Positions 52,939 through 63,200 are shown, counted from the stretch's first letter. The stretch is DNA of 64,000 nt from Acanthamoeba sp. SK_2022b (GCA_027943245.1 JANDJZ010000143.1:62001-126000), one strand, 5' to 3'. The notes: generated by a model from the letters alone, not told the origin. Made by a program: numbers and translations.

Positions 52939-53367
52939 TCAATACACCCAATCGCGCAGGGTATAGATAAGCGTGTGGCCGCTGCCGTTGAGCGTCAGCT
53001 GCTGGGCGTTTAGCGTCACTTCGGCGCCGTTTTCGAGCACGGTGCCGATCACCCGATCCCAGCGGTTGCGCTGTTCATCAGGGCACAGCCTGCGCGTCAT
53101 GGCCAGCGGTTTCACCGTCAGCACGCCGTCGCGTAATTGCCCCTGGCCGAAGAAGCGGTTGCACATCGTGCCGGAGACATGCAGGCTCTCGCCGAACTCC
53201 AGATTGAGCAGGCCGCCACCCGCCGGTGATTTCGCCGTTTCGCTATCCACGCTCTGCAACACAAAGTTGTGATGTAACAGATCGCCTGGCGTGACGGCCG
53301 TGTGTGGTTTCATGCTGCACCCCGCTAAGGCCAGCGCCGCAAGGGCGGCTGCCGTGGTTTTTCTCAT
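52939..53367 (-). CDS. hslJ: Heat-inducible lipoprotein HslJ (META domain)
   Basis: A 142-residue lipoprotein (lipobox LAGC, Cys near 17; E. coli HslJ has 140). The META domain includes HHNFVLQSVDSE, NLEFGESLHVSGTMCNRFFGQG, MTRRLCPDEQRN and QLTLNGSGHTLIYTLRDWV. In E. coli the gene is heat-inducible and linked to novobiocin resistance. It shares orientation with ldhA, 50 nt away, but the ldhA terminator lies between. Confidence 0.94.
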   Translation of the reverse strand: MRKTTAAALAALALAGCSMKPHTAVTPGDLLHHNFVLQSVDSETAKSPAGGGLLNLEFGESLHVSGTMCNRFFGQGQLRDGVLTVKPLAMTRRLCPDEQRNRWDRVIGTVLENGAEVTLNAQQLTLNGSGHTLIYTLRDWVY

Positions 53368-53387
53368 CGCGTTATCTCAAATAAACA

Positions 53388-53406
53388 GGGCGCCGCAAGG
53401 GCGCCC
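53388..53406 (-). terminator. ldhA terminator
   Basis: GGGCGCC (53388-53394) and GGCGCCC (53400-53406) with loop GCAAG; on the minus strand TGTTTATTT follows. It lies 11 nt past the ldhA stop. Confidence 0.8.
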
Positions 53407-53417
53407 CGAGGTTACGC

Positions 53418-54410
53418 TCAGGCGTTCAACTGGTTCGGGCAGGCTTCCCCGCGTTCCAGCTGGCTGATGTTCTGCAGCGTGGTTTGTGAAATGCTGGTCA
53501 GCGCCTCTTCGGTCAGGAAGGCCTGATGGCCGGTAAACAGCACGTTGTGGCAGGCCGAGAGGCGGCGGAACACGTCGTCCTGAATCACGTCGTTCGACTT
53601 GTCTTCGAAGAACAGATCGCGTTCGTTCTCGTAAACGTCCATCCCCAGCGCGCCGATTTTCTGCTGCTTCAGCGCGTCGATGGCGGCGGTGGAGTCGATC
53701 AGCGCGCCGCGGCTGGTGTTGATCACCATCACGCCGTTTTTCATCATCGCGAAAGCGTCGGCATTCAGCAGATGGTGGTTTTCCGGCGTCAGCGGGCAGT
53801 GCAGGGTGATCACGTCGGACTGCGCGTACAGCGTTTTCAGATCGACATACTCCGCGCCCAGTTCCAGCGCCTGTTCGCTCGGGAAGGGATCGTAGGCCAG
53901 CAGCTTCATGCCAAAGCCTTTCAGAATGCGCATCGTCGCCACGCCGATTTTACCGGTGCCGATCACCCCGGCGGTGCGGTTATGCATGTTAAAGCCGATC
54001 AGCCCTTCCAGCGAGAAGTTGGCGTCGCGGGTGCGTTGATAGGCGCGGTGAATACGGCGGTTCAGGCACATCATCATGCCTACCGCGTGCTCTGCCACGG
54101 CCTCCGGCGAATAGGCGGGCACGCGCACCACCTTGATGCCCAGTTCTTGGGCGGCGTCCAGATCGACGTTATTAAAACCGGCGCAGCGCAGGGCGAGAAT
54201 TTCGACGCCCAGCGCCGCCAGTTCTTCGAGCACTTCACGGCTGCCGTCATCGTTAACGAAGAGGCACACCGCCTTGCAACCGGCGGCCGTTTTGGCGGTT
54301 TTTTTACTGAGTAAAAAGTCGAAGAATTCCAGCTCGTAGCCAAACTGCTGATTCACCAGTTCGAGATATTTACGGTCATACTGTTTAGTACTGTATATCG
54401 CCAATTTCAT
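53418..54410 (-). CDS. ldhA: Fermentative D-lactate dehydrogenase
   Basis: A 330-residue NAD-dependent D-2-hydroxyacid dehydrogenase (E. coli LdhA 329) that reduces pyruvate to D-lactate in fermentation. The dinucleotide fold is GVIGTGKIGVATMRIL. The active-site Arg is in NTSRGALIDSTAAI, followed by the Glu in VYENERDLFFED and the His in FTGHQAFLTEEAL. The N-terminal ALRCAGFNNVDLDAA is also typical. It sits by hslJ and upstream of ydbH as in E. coli, but a monooxygenase/LysR pair has been inserted between. Confidence 0.96.
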   Translation of the reverse strand: MKLAIYSTKQYDRKYLELVNQQFGYELEFFDFLLSKKTAKTAAGCKAVCLFVNDDGSREVLEELAALGVEILALRCAGFNNVDLDAAQELGIKVVRVPAYSPEAVAEHAVGMMMCLNRRIHRAYQRTRDANFSLEGLIGFNMHNRTAGVIGTGKIGVATMRILKGFGMKLLAYDPFPSEQALELGAEYVDLKTLYAQSDVITLHCPLTPENHHLLNADAFAMMKNGVMVINTSRGALIDSTAAIDALKQQKIGALGMDVYENERDLFFEDKSNDVIQDDVFRRLSACHNVLFTGHQAFLTEEALTSISQTTLQNISQLERGEACPNQLNA

Positions 54411-54516
54411 CGTGGTTTCTCCACCGTGATTTTGTGATCAATTTAACAGATTTTAGTAAATTCGACAATTGGTTAGCAGTTTGTCCCGCACGGGGGGTGT
54501 TCGATCAGACAGGGGA

Positions 54517-54546
54517 GTGAAACCGGCCCGCATTGGGCCGGTTCAC
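54517..54546 (-). terminator. Hairpin after the monooxygenase gene
   Basis: AACCGGCCC (54521-54529) and GGGCCGGTT (54535-54543), extendable by GTG/CAC with one bulged A, lie 7 nt past the leftward stop. The minus-strand tail is only weakly T-rich. Confidence 0.65.
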
Positions 54547-54552
54547 TCGATG

Positions 54553-54843
54553 TTAGCGAGCGATTTCCGTGTAATGATGCTCATCATAGTCATGGGTCAA
54601 ATACCCGTTGACGGCATCGTTAAAGGCGATCCAATGCGGTGTTTTCTGGTGCGCCGAAAGCGCCGCCTTATCGTCCCAGTTTTCGATCAGCGCATAGCTG
54701 TTTTCATCGTTCTGGCATTGCCAAAGCTGGTAAAAAGAGCAGCCGGTTTCTTTATTGGATTCCTGCACCATGGTGTTGAGCAGGCTGAGAAACGCGGGGC
54801 GCTTGTCCGGGTTGACCTGAAAAAAGACGTTAAGCGTGATCAT
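54553..54843 (-). CDS. Antibiotic biosynthesis monooxygenase (ABM)-fold protein
   Basis: A 96-residue ferredoxin-like ABM protein, the fold of YgiN quinol monooxygenase. Typical parts are MITLNVFFQVNPDKRPAF, ESNKETGCSFYQLWQCQND, YALIENWDDKAALSAHQKTPHW and the C-terminal strand. Members act as cofactor-free quinol monooxygenases or bind small aromatics; the substrate here is not known. The gene is divergent from a LysR gene across a 138-nt region with an almost perfect 12-bp inverted repeat. Confidence 0.86.
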   Translation of the reverse strand: MITLNVFFQVNPDKRPAFLSLLNTMVQESNKETGCSFYQLWQCQNDENSYALIENWDDKAALSAHQKTPHWIAFNDAVNGYLTHDYDEHHYTEIAR

Positions 54844-54929
54844 GATTTATTTCCTCGGTCGATAATGAAACTGGAATTTCCAGGGGCAGCGTTGTGCTGA
54901 CAGCGAGGATTTTACGGACTTGATGGCTG

Positions 54930-54970
54930 ACTAAAAGTGAAATAAAGTTCGTTAATCATTCACTTTTGGT
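54930..54970. promoter_or_regulatory. Candidate LysR operator, 12-bp inverted repeat
   Basis: ACTAAAAGTGAA (54930-54941) and TTCACTTTTGGT (54959-54970) are inverted copies (11 of 12) with a 17-nt spacer, 11 nt before the LysR start. The first arm is identical to 15634-15645 in front of the paralogous LysR gene. Confidence 0.65.
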
Positions 54971-54981
54971 GAAGGTTTGAT

Positions 54982-55806
54982 ATGTTTAAACGTGCCCAGT
55001 TAGCCACCTTTTGCATGGTGGTTGAGTCGGAGAGTCTCACGGCAGCGGCGGAGAGGTTGTTTTGCGTGCCCTCTAACGTGACCAAGAAATTAAAAGAGTT
55101 GGAAACGGCGTGTGGCGTTACGCTATTTGATCGTGAGCGCAATCGGTTGTCGCTCACGCCGGAAGGCCGAGCGCTTTACCATAAGGCCAAGCGCTTTTTG
55201 GCTATCGAAGAGCGGGCGCGAGCGCAGCTTGAACAGGATCCGGTGCAGGGCGAACTGAAGCTTGGCGCGCTTGATATCGCCTTGAGTCATCATCTGCCGC
55301 AAAAGTTGGCGCATTACCGTGCGCAGAACCGCCGCGTTCAGTTGAGCGTGGTGCAGGGCTATTCGCTGGATCTGGAGTTTCAATTGCAAAAAGGAACTCT
55401 GGACGTGGTGTTTTCAGATGGGCCGATAGAACATCCGCAGCTGCAGAGCCGGCGTGCTTTTCAGGAGCGTTTGGTCTTCATTGGCGGGGCGTATCAGCCA
55501 GCGTTGTTGGCAAGAAGCGATCTCTATGTTTATTCGCGGCAATGCCACTATCGCCATCTGGTGGACGCCTGGCTGCAGAAGCAGCAAATCATCCCCGCCG
55601 CGCTGCTGGAGGTGGAATGCTACGACGTGATATTCGCCTGCGTCACCGCGGGGTTGGGGTATGCGTTTGTCCCTGAAAGCCTGGCGCGACAGCGGGAGGT
55701 TGCGTATATCGAGTGCGGTAATGAAATGCGCAGCGATATTTATGCTATCTGGCGTAAAGCGAGCGACAGCCGCATAGTTCAGGCTTTTATTGAGGCCGTG
55801 ATTTGA
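54982..55806 (+). CDS. LysR-family regulator, divergent from ABM protein
   Basis: A 274-residue LysR-type regulator. The helix-turn-helix spans residues 5-60 (AQLATFCMVVESESLTAAAERLFCVPSNVTKKLKELE), and the effector domain contains GELKLGALDIALSHHLPQKLAHY and LDVVFSDGPIEHPQL. It is a paralogue of the LysR protein at 15652-16506, with the same unusual VPSNVT recognition segment. By position it should control the divergent ABM gene and itself. Codons look slightly less GC-biased than in the neighbours (more TTG, TTT, CGT), which might indicate a more recent arrival; that is only an impression. Confidence 0.92.
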   Translation: MFKRAQLATFCMVVESESLTAAAERLFCVPSNVTKKLKELETACGVTLFDRERNRLSLTPEGRALYHKAKRFLAIEERARAQLEQDPVQGELKLGALDIALSHHLPQKLAHYRAQNRRVQLSVVQGYSLDLEFQLQKGTLDVVFSDGPIEHPQLQSRRAFQERLVFIGGAYQPALLARSDLYVYSRQCHYRHLVDAWLQKQQIIPAALLEVECYDVIFACVTAGLGYAFVPESLARQREVAYIECGNEMRSDIYAIWRKASDSRIVQAFIEAVI

Positions 55807-55816
55807 AATTAGCGGC

Positions 55817-55842
55817 AAAAAAATCCCCACGGGGGTGTGGGG
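55817..55842 (-). terminator. Minus-strand intrinsic terminator-like hairpin
   Basis: CCCCAC (55825-55830) and GTGGGG (55837-55842) form a stem followed on the minus strand by seven T. It lies just past the rightward LysR gene but is oriented for a leftward transcript that has no annotated gene. Confidence 0.5.
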
Positions 55843-55997
55843 AATGGCTTCTCTAGTACACAGTTAGCTAGCAGCTAAACTTTTATTAGAATGATTGCAA
55901 GACTATTAATCATCAACGGTAACGACAATAACAAAAGTCTGAAAACTGTCCTATTTATGTGATGTATATGTAACGAAAATCTACAACCCCGCACACG

Positions 55998-56018
55998 TTT
56001 GCGCCAAAAAGGTGCAAA
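55998..56018. repeat. Inverted repeat upstream of ydbH
   Basis: TTTGCGCC (55998-56005) and GGTGCAAA (56011-56018) around AAAAA form an inverted repeat with one mismatch, about 80 nt before ydbH. It resembles the NtrC site pattern GCACC-N5-GGTGC. Confidence 0.4.
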
Positions 56019-56099
56019 TCGCTTCTGGAACCGCACTCAGCTTCACCCTATGTCAAATTCGTGCCATCATTATTGTCAATTCAGGCATAGACTTAACGA

Positions 56100-58742
56100 A
56101 TGCCTAACTCAGGAACAAGCAATCATTTAATGACCAGGCGATTGAAAGTATTCATAGGGACGGTGGCGGGCTGTGCAATTCTGGTGTTGGCGTTGTGGCA
56201 AACCCTGCCGCGCTGGCTGCCGGGAGTGCTATCGCATTGGTTACCGGCGGGGAGCCGGCTGGAATTGCAGGGCAATTTGCACTGGCGCCAGGGCGGCCTG
56301 GCGTTGGCGGGGGCGCGTTTCACCGCGCAAGATTGCCTGCTGGCCAACGTCGGGCCGACGCGGCTGGCTTATCACCAGGGCCGCTGGCAGCTGTCGAGCG
56401 ATAAGGTCAGCGTCGACAGCGCCTGTTTGTCAAAACTCCCGGGCGGCGACGCCAACAGCGCGCCGCTGGCGCTCGATCAACTGCAGCGGGAGCTGCCGTC
56501 GCTGGATCTCACCCTTAATGACCTGACGCTCATTCCCTGGCAGCGCTATGCCGGCAAGCTGCAGCTTTCCTCCGGCCCTGACGGGCAACGCCTACATTAT
56601 CAGGGGCCGAATCTCAGCGCCGAGGCGCAGCTGGATGAAAAACAGCAGCTGACGTTGCAAAGTCTGACCATCGTCCCGCCCAACAGCGCGCAACCGCTAC
56701 ACCTCGCCGGCAAGATAACCATTCCGCTGGATTTGGCCAGCCTGCCGACGCAGGGGGCGTTGCAGGGGGAAATGCAGACCGCCTATCTGGAAAAACCGTT
56801 GTTGCTGGACATGCGTTGGCAACAGCAGCAGGGCATGTTGACGGTGAGCGAAAAAGGCGACGATCGCCCGCTGGCGGTGTTGCCGTGGGAAGTCGCGCCG
56901 CAGCGGCTCAGCATCAAGCAGGGCGAGTGGCGTTGGCCGTACAGCGGGCAGCCGTTGAACGGCGGCCTGAACATCGCGCTGCATGACTGGAGCAAAGGGT
57001 GGGATGAAACGGAGATCAGCGCGCGGCTGAACGTGATCACCGCCGGCCACAACGGCAAGGGCAATGCGGTGCTCACCCTCGGGCCGGGCAAGGTAGGGTT
57101 GACCGACAGCGATCTGCGCTTCCAGCTGACCGGCCAGGCCAATCTGGCCGATTTCTCCACCACCGCGTCGATCCCGGGCGTGATTGGCGGCAGCATTCTT
57201 AATCCGACGCTGGTGCTGCAGCCGGGGTCGCTCCTGCGCCTGTGGGGCAAGGTGACGCCGGAAATGAAGCTGGAGGAGGCGCGTTTACCGCTGGCGGGCG
57301 TGAAGGTGACCGCCGCCGGTATCACCGGCCGCCTGCAGGCGATTTTGAGCGCCAGCGACAGTTATTGGGGGCGCTTCAAGCTGCACCTGGACGGCCAGGC
57401 GCAGGATTTCTGGCCGGACAAGGGTGACTGGCAGTGGCGCTACTGGGGCAATGGCCGGTTGCCGCCGCTGCAGGCCGCCTGGGACGTTGCCGGCAGCGGC
57501 CGCTGGCAGGACAGCGAGCTGGTGCTCGACAAACTCTCCACCGGCTTCGACAAATTAAAGTACGGTCTGGTGACGGTCGCCGCGCCGCGCCTGAGCCTCA
57601 ACCAACCGCTGCGCTGGCGGCGCGATGAACAAAACCCGCAGTTCAACGGCGAGCTGCAGCTGGCGGCAGATAAGGTCAGCTTCAGCGACGGCGGCCATCT
57701 GCCGGCGCCGGTGCTGGCGCTGCAGCTGAACGGCCGTTCGCCGGACAGTTTCCAGCTGCAGGGCAAACTGCAGGCGCAGCAGATCGGGCCGATCGCGCTG
57801 CGCGGCCGCTGGGACGGCGAACGCCTGCGTGGCGAAGGCTGGTGGCCGAAACAGTCGCTGAAGGTCTTCCAGCCGCTGCTCGCGCCGGATCTCAATCTCA
57901 CGCTGCGCGAGGGCGAGTTTTATGCGCAGTCGGCGTTTTCCGCCGCCCGCGAGCAGGGCTTCGAAGCCGGCGGCCACTGGGTGGTGAAAAACGGCGGCAT
58001 GTGGCTAAAGGACGGCGAAATGAGCGGTCTGGATTTCATCCTGTCGTACCGGTTCAAGCAGCATCAGTGGCTGCTGGGTGCCAAACAGCCGGTATCGCTG
58101 CGCATCAAGTCCTTCACCAACCTGTTCGAGATGCAGAACATTTCCGCCGATCTGCAGGGCACTTATCCCTACAGCGAAAGGCAGCCGCTGACGTTGAGCA
58201 ACGTCGGCGTGGACATGCTCAACGGGCATATCAGCCTGTCGGCGCTGCGGTTGCCGCAGCATGACGCCGCGGTGCTGAAGCTGGACAAGGTCGATCTCAG
58301 CGCGCTGTTCACCGCCCTGAAACCGAAGCAGTTCGCCATGTCCGGCCGCGTCGACGGCGAGCTGCCGCTGTTCCTGAACCACCCGAAATGGCTGGTGCAG
58401 AACGGCTGGATCGCCAACGCCGGCACGCTGACGCTGCGGCTGGACAAAGACATGGCCGACGCCATCGGCAGCAACAACCTGGCGACCGGCGCGGCGATCG
58501 ACTGGCTGCGCTATATGGAAATCAACCGTTCGCACGCCCGGGTCGATCTCGATAACCTGGGCGAGCTGACGCTGAGCGCGCGCATCGACGGCATCAACCC
58601 GCAGAAGAGCGCCAAGCGCGAGGTGATCCTGAACTATCGCCATCAGGAAAATGTGTTTCAGCTGTGGCGCAGTTTGCGCTTCGGCGACAATTTACAGGAG
58701 TGGCTGGAGCAGGCCCTCTCACAACCTGGGGAACAACAATGA
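56100..58742 (+). CDS. ydbH: Intermembrane phospholipid transport protein YdbH
   Basis: An 880-residue AsmA-like protein (E. coli YdbH 879). One N-terminal membrane anchor (RRLKVFIGTVAGCAILVLALWQTL, about 13-36) is followed by a long periplasmic beta-rich region, expected to form a hydrophobic groove bridging the two membranes. The C-terminal DUF2900-type region includes DLNLTLREGEFYAQSAFSAAREQGF and NVGVDMLNGHISLSALRLP. With TamB and YhdP it moves phospholipids to the outer membrane. Two starts are possible, 56100 and 56130; neither has a strong ribosome site. It overlaps ynbE by 4 nt. Confidence 0.92.
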   Translation: MPNSGTSNHLMTRRLKVFIGTVAGCAILVLALWQTLPRWLPGVLSHWLPAGSRLELQGNLHWRQGGLALAGARFTAQDCLLANVGPTRLAYHQGRWQLSSDKVSVDSACLSKLPGGDANSAPLALDQLQRELPSLDLTLNDLTLIPWQRYAGKLQLSSGPDGQRLHYQGPNLSAEAQLDEKQQLTLQSLTIVPPNSAQPLHLAGKITIPLDLASLPTQGALQGEMQTAYLEKPLLLDMRWQQQQGMLTVSEKGDDRPLAVLPWEVAPQRLSIKQGEWRWPYSGQPLNGGLNIALHDWSKGWDETEISARLNVITAGHNGKGNAVLTLGPGKVGLTDSDLRFQLTGQANLADFSTTASIPGVIGGSILNPTLVLQPGSLLRLWGKVTPEMKLEEARLPLAGVKVTAAGITGRLQAILSASDSYWGRFKLHLDGQAQDFWPDKGDWQWRYWGNGRLPPLQAAWDVAGSGRWQDSELVLDKLSTGFDKLKYGLVTVAAPRLSLNQPLRWRRDEQNPQFNGELQLAADKVSFSDGGHLPAPVLALQLNGRSPDSFQLQGKLQAQQIGPIALRGRWDGERLRGEGWWPKQSLKVFQPLLAPDLNLTLREGEFYAQSAFSAAREQGFEAGGHWVVKNGGMWLKDGEMSGLDFILSYRFKQHQWLLGAKQPVSLRIKSFTNLFEMQNISADLQGTYPYSERQPLTLSNVGVDMLNGHISLSALRLPQHDAAVLKLDKVDLSALFTALKPKQFAMSGRVDGELPLFLNHPKWLVQNGWIANAGTLTLRLDKDMADAIGSNNLATGAAIDWLRYMEINRSHARVDLDNLGELTLSARIDGINPQKSAKREVILNYRHQENVFQLWRSLRFGDNLQEWLEQALSQPGEQQ

Positions 58743-58936
58743 AAATCATGAGTGTGCCGGCGCTGGCAGCGCTGCTGTGCGTTTCGCTGCTGAGCGGCTG
58801 CGTGCCGCGCATCGAGGTGGCGACGCCGAAGGATCCGATCACCATCAATATGAACGTCAAGATCGAGCATGAAATTCATATCAAGGTGGATAAGGACGTC
58901 GAGAACCTGCTGAAAACCCAAAGCGGTCTGTTCTAG
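58739..58936 (+). CDS. ynbE: YdbH partner lipoprotein YnbE
   Basis: A 65-residue outer-membrane lipoprotein (lipobox LLSGC, Cys near 21). The mature part, CVPRIEVATPKDPITINMNVKIEHEIHIKVDKDVENLL, is a small beta-rich domain that in E. coli stacks with the C-terminus of YdbH and anchors the bridge to the outer membrane. The start at 58739 overlaps the ydbH stop (ATGA), indicating coupling. E. coli YnbE has about 61 residues. Confidence 0.93.
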   Translation: MKIMSVPALAALLCVSLLSGCVPRIEVATPKDPITINMNVKIEHEIHIKVDKDVENLLKTQSGLF

Positions 58937-58944
58937 GAGCCGAC

Positions 58945-59268
58945 ATGAAAAAACGTTATTTGTGGCTGGCCGGCGCCGCCTGGTTGTTCAGCGGCGTGGT
59001 GATGGCGCTGACGCTGGATGAGGCGAAGCAGCAAGGGCGGGTAGGCGAAACCCTGAGCGGCTACATTGCGCCGGTGAAGCAGGACGCGGAAACGCTGGCG
59101 CTGGTGAAGCGCATCAACGCCGGCCGCGCCGAGAAGTATCAGGAAGTGGCGGACGGCAACCACATCGCCGTTGACGAAGTGGCGCGCATGGCCGGGCAGA
59201 AGCTAGTGACGCGGGCGCAGAGCGGTGAGTATGTGCGCGGCATCAACGGCCAGTGGCTGCAGAAATAA
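58945..59268 (+). CDS. ydbL: YdbL-family periplasmic protein (DUF1318)
   Basis: A 107-residue periplasmic protein with a signal peptide (KKRYLWLAGAAWLFSGVVMA) and the DUF1318 domain LTLDEAKQQGRVGETLSGYIAPV and INAGRAEKYQEVADGNHIAVDEVARMAGQKL. E. coli YdbL (108) modulates the YdbH-YnbE interaction. The start is 8 nt after ynbE, with AGGAG in place. It is the last gene of the operon. Confidence 0.94.
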   Translation: MKKRYLWLAGAAWLFSGVVMALTLDEAKQQGRVGETLSGYIAPVKQDAETLALVKRINAGRAEKYQEVADGNHIAVDEVARMAGQKLVTRAQSGEYVRGINGQWLQK

Positions 59269-59292
59269 AAAAAAGCACGCCGTCTGGCGCGC
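59266..59292 (-). terminator. azoR distal terminator
   Basis: On the minus strand a stem GCGCGCC/GGCGTGC (one G-T pair) is followed by eight T (59266-59273). It overlaps the ydbL stop and faces leftward transcription from azoR. Confidence 0.65.
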
Positions 59293-59358
59293 CAAGAGAT
59301 ACGGATAGATGATTATTATGAGGGTAGTGCAGGTTTGACAGGACGTGCGTCTTGTCCG

Positions 59359-59379
59359 GCAGGGGCGTGGCGCCCCTGC
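59359..59379 (-). terminator. Hairpin right after azoR
   Basis: GCAGGGGCG (59359-59367) and CGCCCCTGC (59371-59379) form a 9-bp stem with a 3-nt loop, 9 nt past the azoR stop. It has no T run; the distal hairpin may do the terminating. Confidence 0.55.
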
Positions 59380-59387
59380 GCAGGGTC

Positions 59388-60029
<642 letters not shown>

Positions 60030-60261
60030 TCAGCGTCCCTTGCATGAAGTACATGCTATTCACATTCCCCCAACAGTGATAGCGCAATATTTCGAGATCT
60101 TCGTTCGATTTTATTGAATGACATGGCGACGCTTTACTCGCGGAAGTAGGGGGAGAAAGCCGTTTGTGATAGGCTGTGCGGCTAAAGTAAAAAAATCGCT
60201 AAAAAAACACCAAACCGTTGCTAAGCCTGCCTTGGCGGCGAAGAAACAAGGAACACCGAAC

Positions 60262-63200
60262 GTGAAATCTCCGCTCGAGGCACTGCCGGCCCAACTGGGT
60301 GAGCTGATGCTCCGCGATCAACAACGCCTGCGTCGTCGCCTGCAGGGCGCACGAAAAATCAAAAATCCCGATGCCCAGCTGGCGGTTGCCGCCGAAGTAG
60401 AAAGCGACATCGCGGCGGCGCGGCAAAAAGTGCAGGCGCGCGCCGCGTCTTGCCCGCGCATTACCTATCCGGAAAGCCTGCCGGTCAGCCAAAAAAAGCA
60501 GGACATTTTAAACGCCATTCGCGATCACCAGGTGGTGATCGTCGCCGGGGAAACCGGCTCGGGGAAAACCACCCAGCTGCCGAAGATCTGTCTGGAACTG
60601 GGACGCGGGGTGAAAGGGCTGATCGGCCATACCCAGCCGCGCCGCCTGGCGGCGCGCACCGTTGCCAACCGCATCGCCGACGAGCTGGAAACCCCGCTCG
60701 GCGGCAGCGTCGGCTACAAGGTGCGCTTCAACGATCAGGTGGGGGAAAATACTCTGGTCAAGCTGATGACCGACGGTATCTTGCTGGCGGAAATTCAGCA
60801 GGACCGCCTGCTGATGCAGTACGACACGCTGATCATCGATGAAGCGCACGAACGCAGCCTCAACATCGACTTTATTCTCGGCTACCTGCGCGAACTGTTG
60901 CCGAAGCGCCCGGATCTCAAGGTGATTATCACTTCGGCGACCATCGATCCGCAGCGCTTCTCGCGCCATTTCAACAATGCGCCGATCATCGAGGTTTCCG
61001 GCCGCACCTACCCGGTGGAGGTACGCTACCGCCCGGTGGTCGACGACGGCGACGATACCGATCGCGACCAGCTGCAGGCGATTTTCGATGCGGTGGACGA
61101 GCTTGGGCGCGAAGGGCCGGGCGACATTCTGATCTTCATGAGCGGCGAGCGCGAGATCCGCGATACCGCCGACGCCCTGAACCGCCTCAATCTGCCGCAT
61201 ACCGAGGTGCTGCCGCTGTATGCGCGCCTGTCGAACAGCGAGCAGAACCGGGTATTCCAGTCGCACCACGGCCGGCGCATCGTGCTGGCCACCAACGTGG
61301 CGGAAACCTCGCTGACGGTGCCGGGCATCAAGTACGTCATCGATCCGGGCACCGCGCGCATCAGCCGCTACAGTTTCCGCACCAAGGTGCAGCGCTTGCC
61401 GATCGAACCGGTGTCGCAGGCCTCCGCCAACCAGCGTAAAGGGCGCTGCGGTCGCGTATCGGAAGGGGTGTGCATCCGTCTGTACTCCGAGCAGGATTTC
61501 CTCTCGCGGCCGGCGTTTACCGATCCGGAAATTCTGCGCACCAACCTGGCGTCGGTCATTCTGCAGATGACCTCGCTGGGGCTGGGCGACATCGCCGCGT
61601 TTCCGTTCGTCGAGGCGCCGGACAAGCGTAATATTCAGGATGGCGTGCGCCTGCTGGAAGAGCTGGGGGCGATCGCCACCGCCGATAACGGCCACTATCA
61701 GCTGACGCCGCAGGGCCGCCAGCTGGCGCAGTTGCCTATCGACCCGCGTTTGGCGCGCATGGTGCTGGAGGCGCAGAAGAGCGGCAGCGTACGCGAGGTA
61801 ATGATCATCACCGCCGCGCTGTCGATTCAGGATCCGCGTGAGCGCCCGATGGACAAGCAGCAGGCCTCGGATGAAAAACACCGCCGCTTTGCCGATAAAG
61901 ACTCGGACTTCCTGGCGTTCGTCAACCTGTGGGATTATCTGCAGGAGCAGCAAAAAGCGAACTCTTCCAGCCAGTTCCGCCGGCTGTGCCGCAACGATTT
62001 CCTCAACTACCTGCGGGTGCGCGAGTGGCAGGATATCTATACCCAGCTGCGCCAGGTGGCGAAAGAGCTGGGGCTGCCGATCAACAGCACGCCTTCCGAC
62101 TATCGCAGCGTGCACACCGCGTTGCTGACCGGCTTGCTGTCGCACATTGGCCAGAAGGATGCGGACAAGCAGGAATTTACCGGCGCGCGCAACGCCCGTT
62201 TCTCGATCTTCCCCGGCTCCGGCCTGTTCAAGAAGCCGCCGAAGTGGACCATGGTGGCCGAACTGGTGGAAACCAGCCGCCTGTGGGGGCGCATCGCCGC
62301 GCGCATTGAACCGGAATGGATTGAGCCGCTGGCTCAGCACCTGGTGAAACACAGCTACAGCGAGCCGCACTGGTCGAAATCGCAGGGGGCGGTGATGGCC
62401 AGCGAAAAGGTCACGCTGTTCGGTCTGCCGATCGTCGCGGCGCGCCAGGTCAATTACGGCGCCATCGATCCGCTGCTGTGCCGCGAGCTGTTTATCCGCC
62501 ATGCGCTGGTGGAGGGCGACTGGCAGACGCGCCACGCCTTCTTCCGCGAAAACCAAAAGCTCCGCGCCGAAGTGGAAGAGCTGGAGCATAAATCGCGCCG
62601 CCGCGACATTTTGGTAGACGACGAAACGCTGTTCGGCTTCTACGATCGCCGCATCCCCAACGACGTGGTTTCCGGCCGTCATTTCGACAGCTGGTGGAAG
62701 AACGCGGCCAAACAGCAGCCGGACCTGCTGAACTTCGAAAAAGAGATGCTGATCAAGGACGGCGCCAACAAGATCAGCGCGCTCGACTACCCGAATTTCT
62801 GGCATCAGGGCAACCTCAAGCTGCGGCTGAGCTACCAGTTCGAGCCGGGCACCGACGCCGACGGCGTGACGGTGCACATTCCGTTGCCAATCCTCAACCA
62901 GGTGGAGGAGCAGGGCTTCGAATGGCAGATCCCCGGCATCCGCCGCGAGCTGGTGATTGCGCTGATCAAATCGCTGCCGAAGCCGGTGCGCCGCAACTTC
63001 GTGCCGGCACCGAACTACGCCGAGGCGTTCCTTGGCCGCGTCACTGCGCTGGAATTGCCGCTGCTGGACGCGCTGGAGCGCGAGCTGCGCCGCATGACCG
63101 GCGTGACCGTGTCACGTGATGATTGGCAGTGGGATCAGGTGCCCGATCACCTGAAGATGACCTTCCGCGTGGTGGGCGAGAAAAACCAGACGCTGCGCGA

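Noticed and set aside
56040..56070. Sigma-54-like sequence on the minus strand (TGGCACGAATTTGACA)
   Set aside because: The spacing between the -24 and -12 elements is off by one, and no leftward gene follows that would use it.
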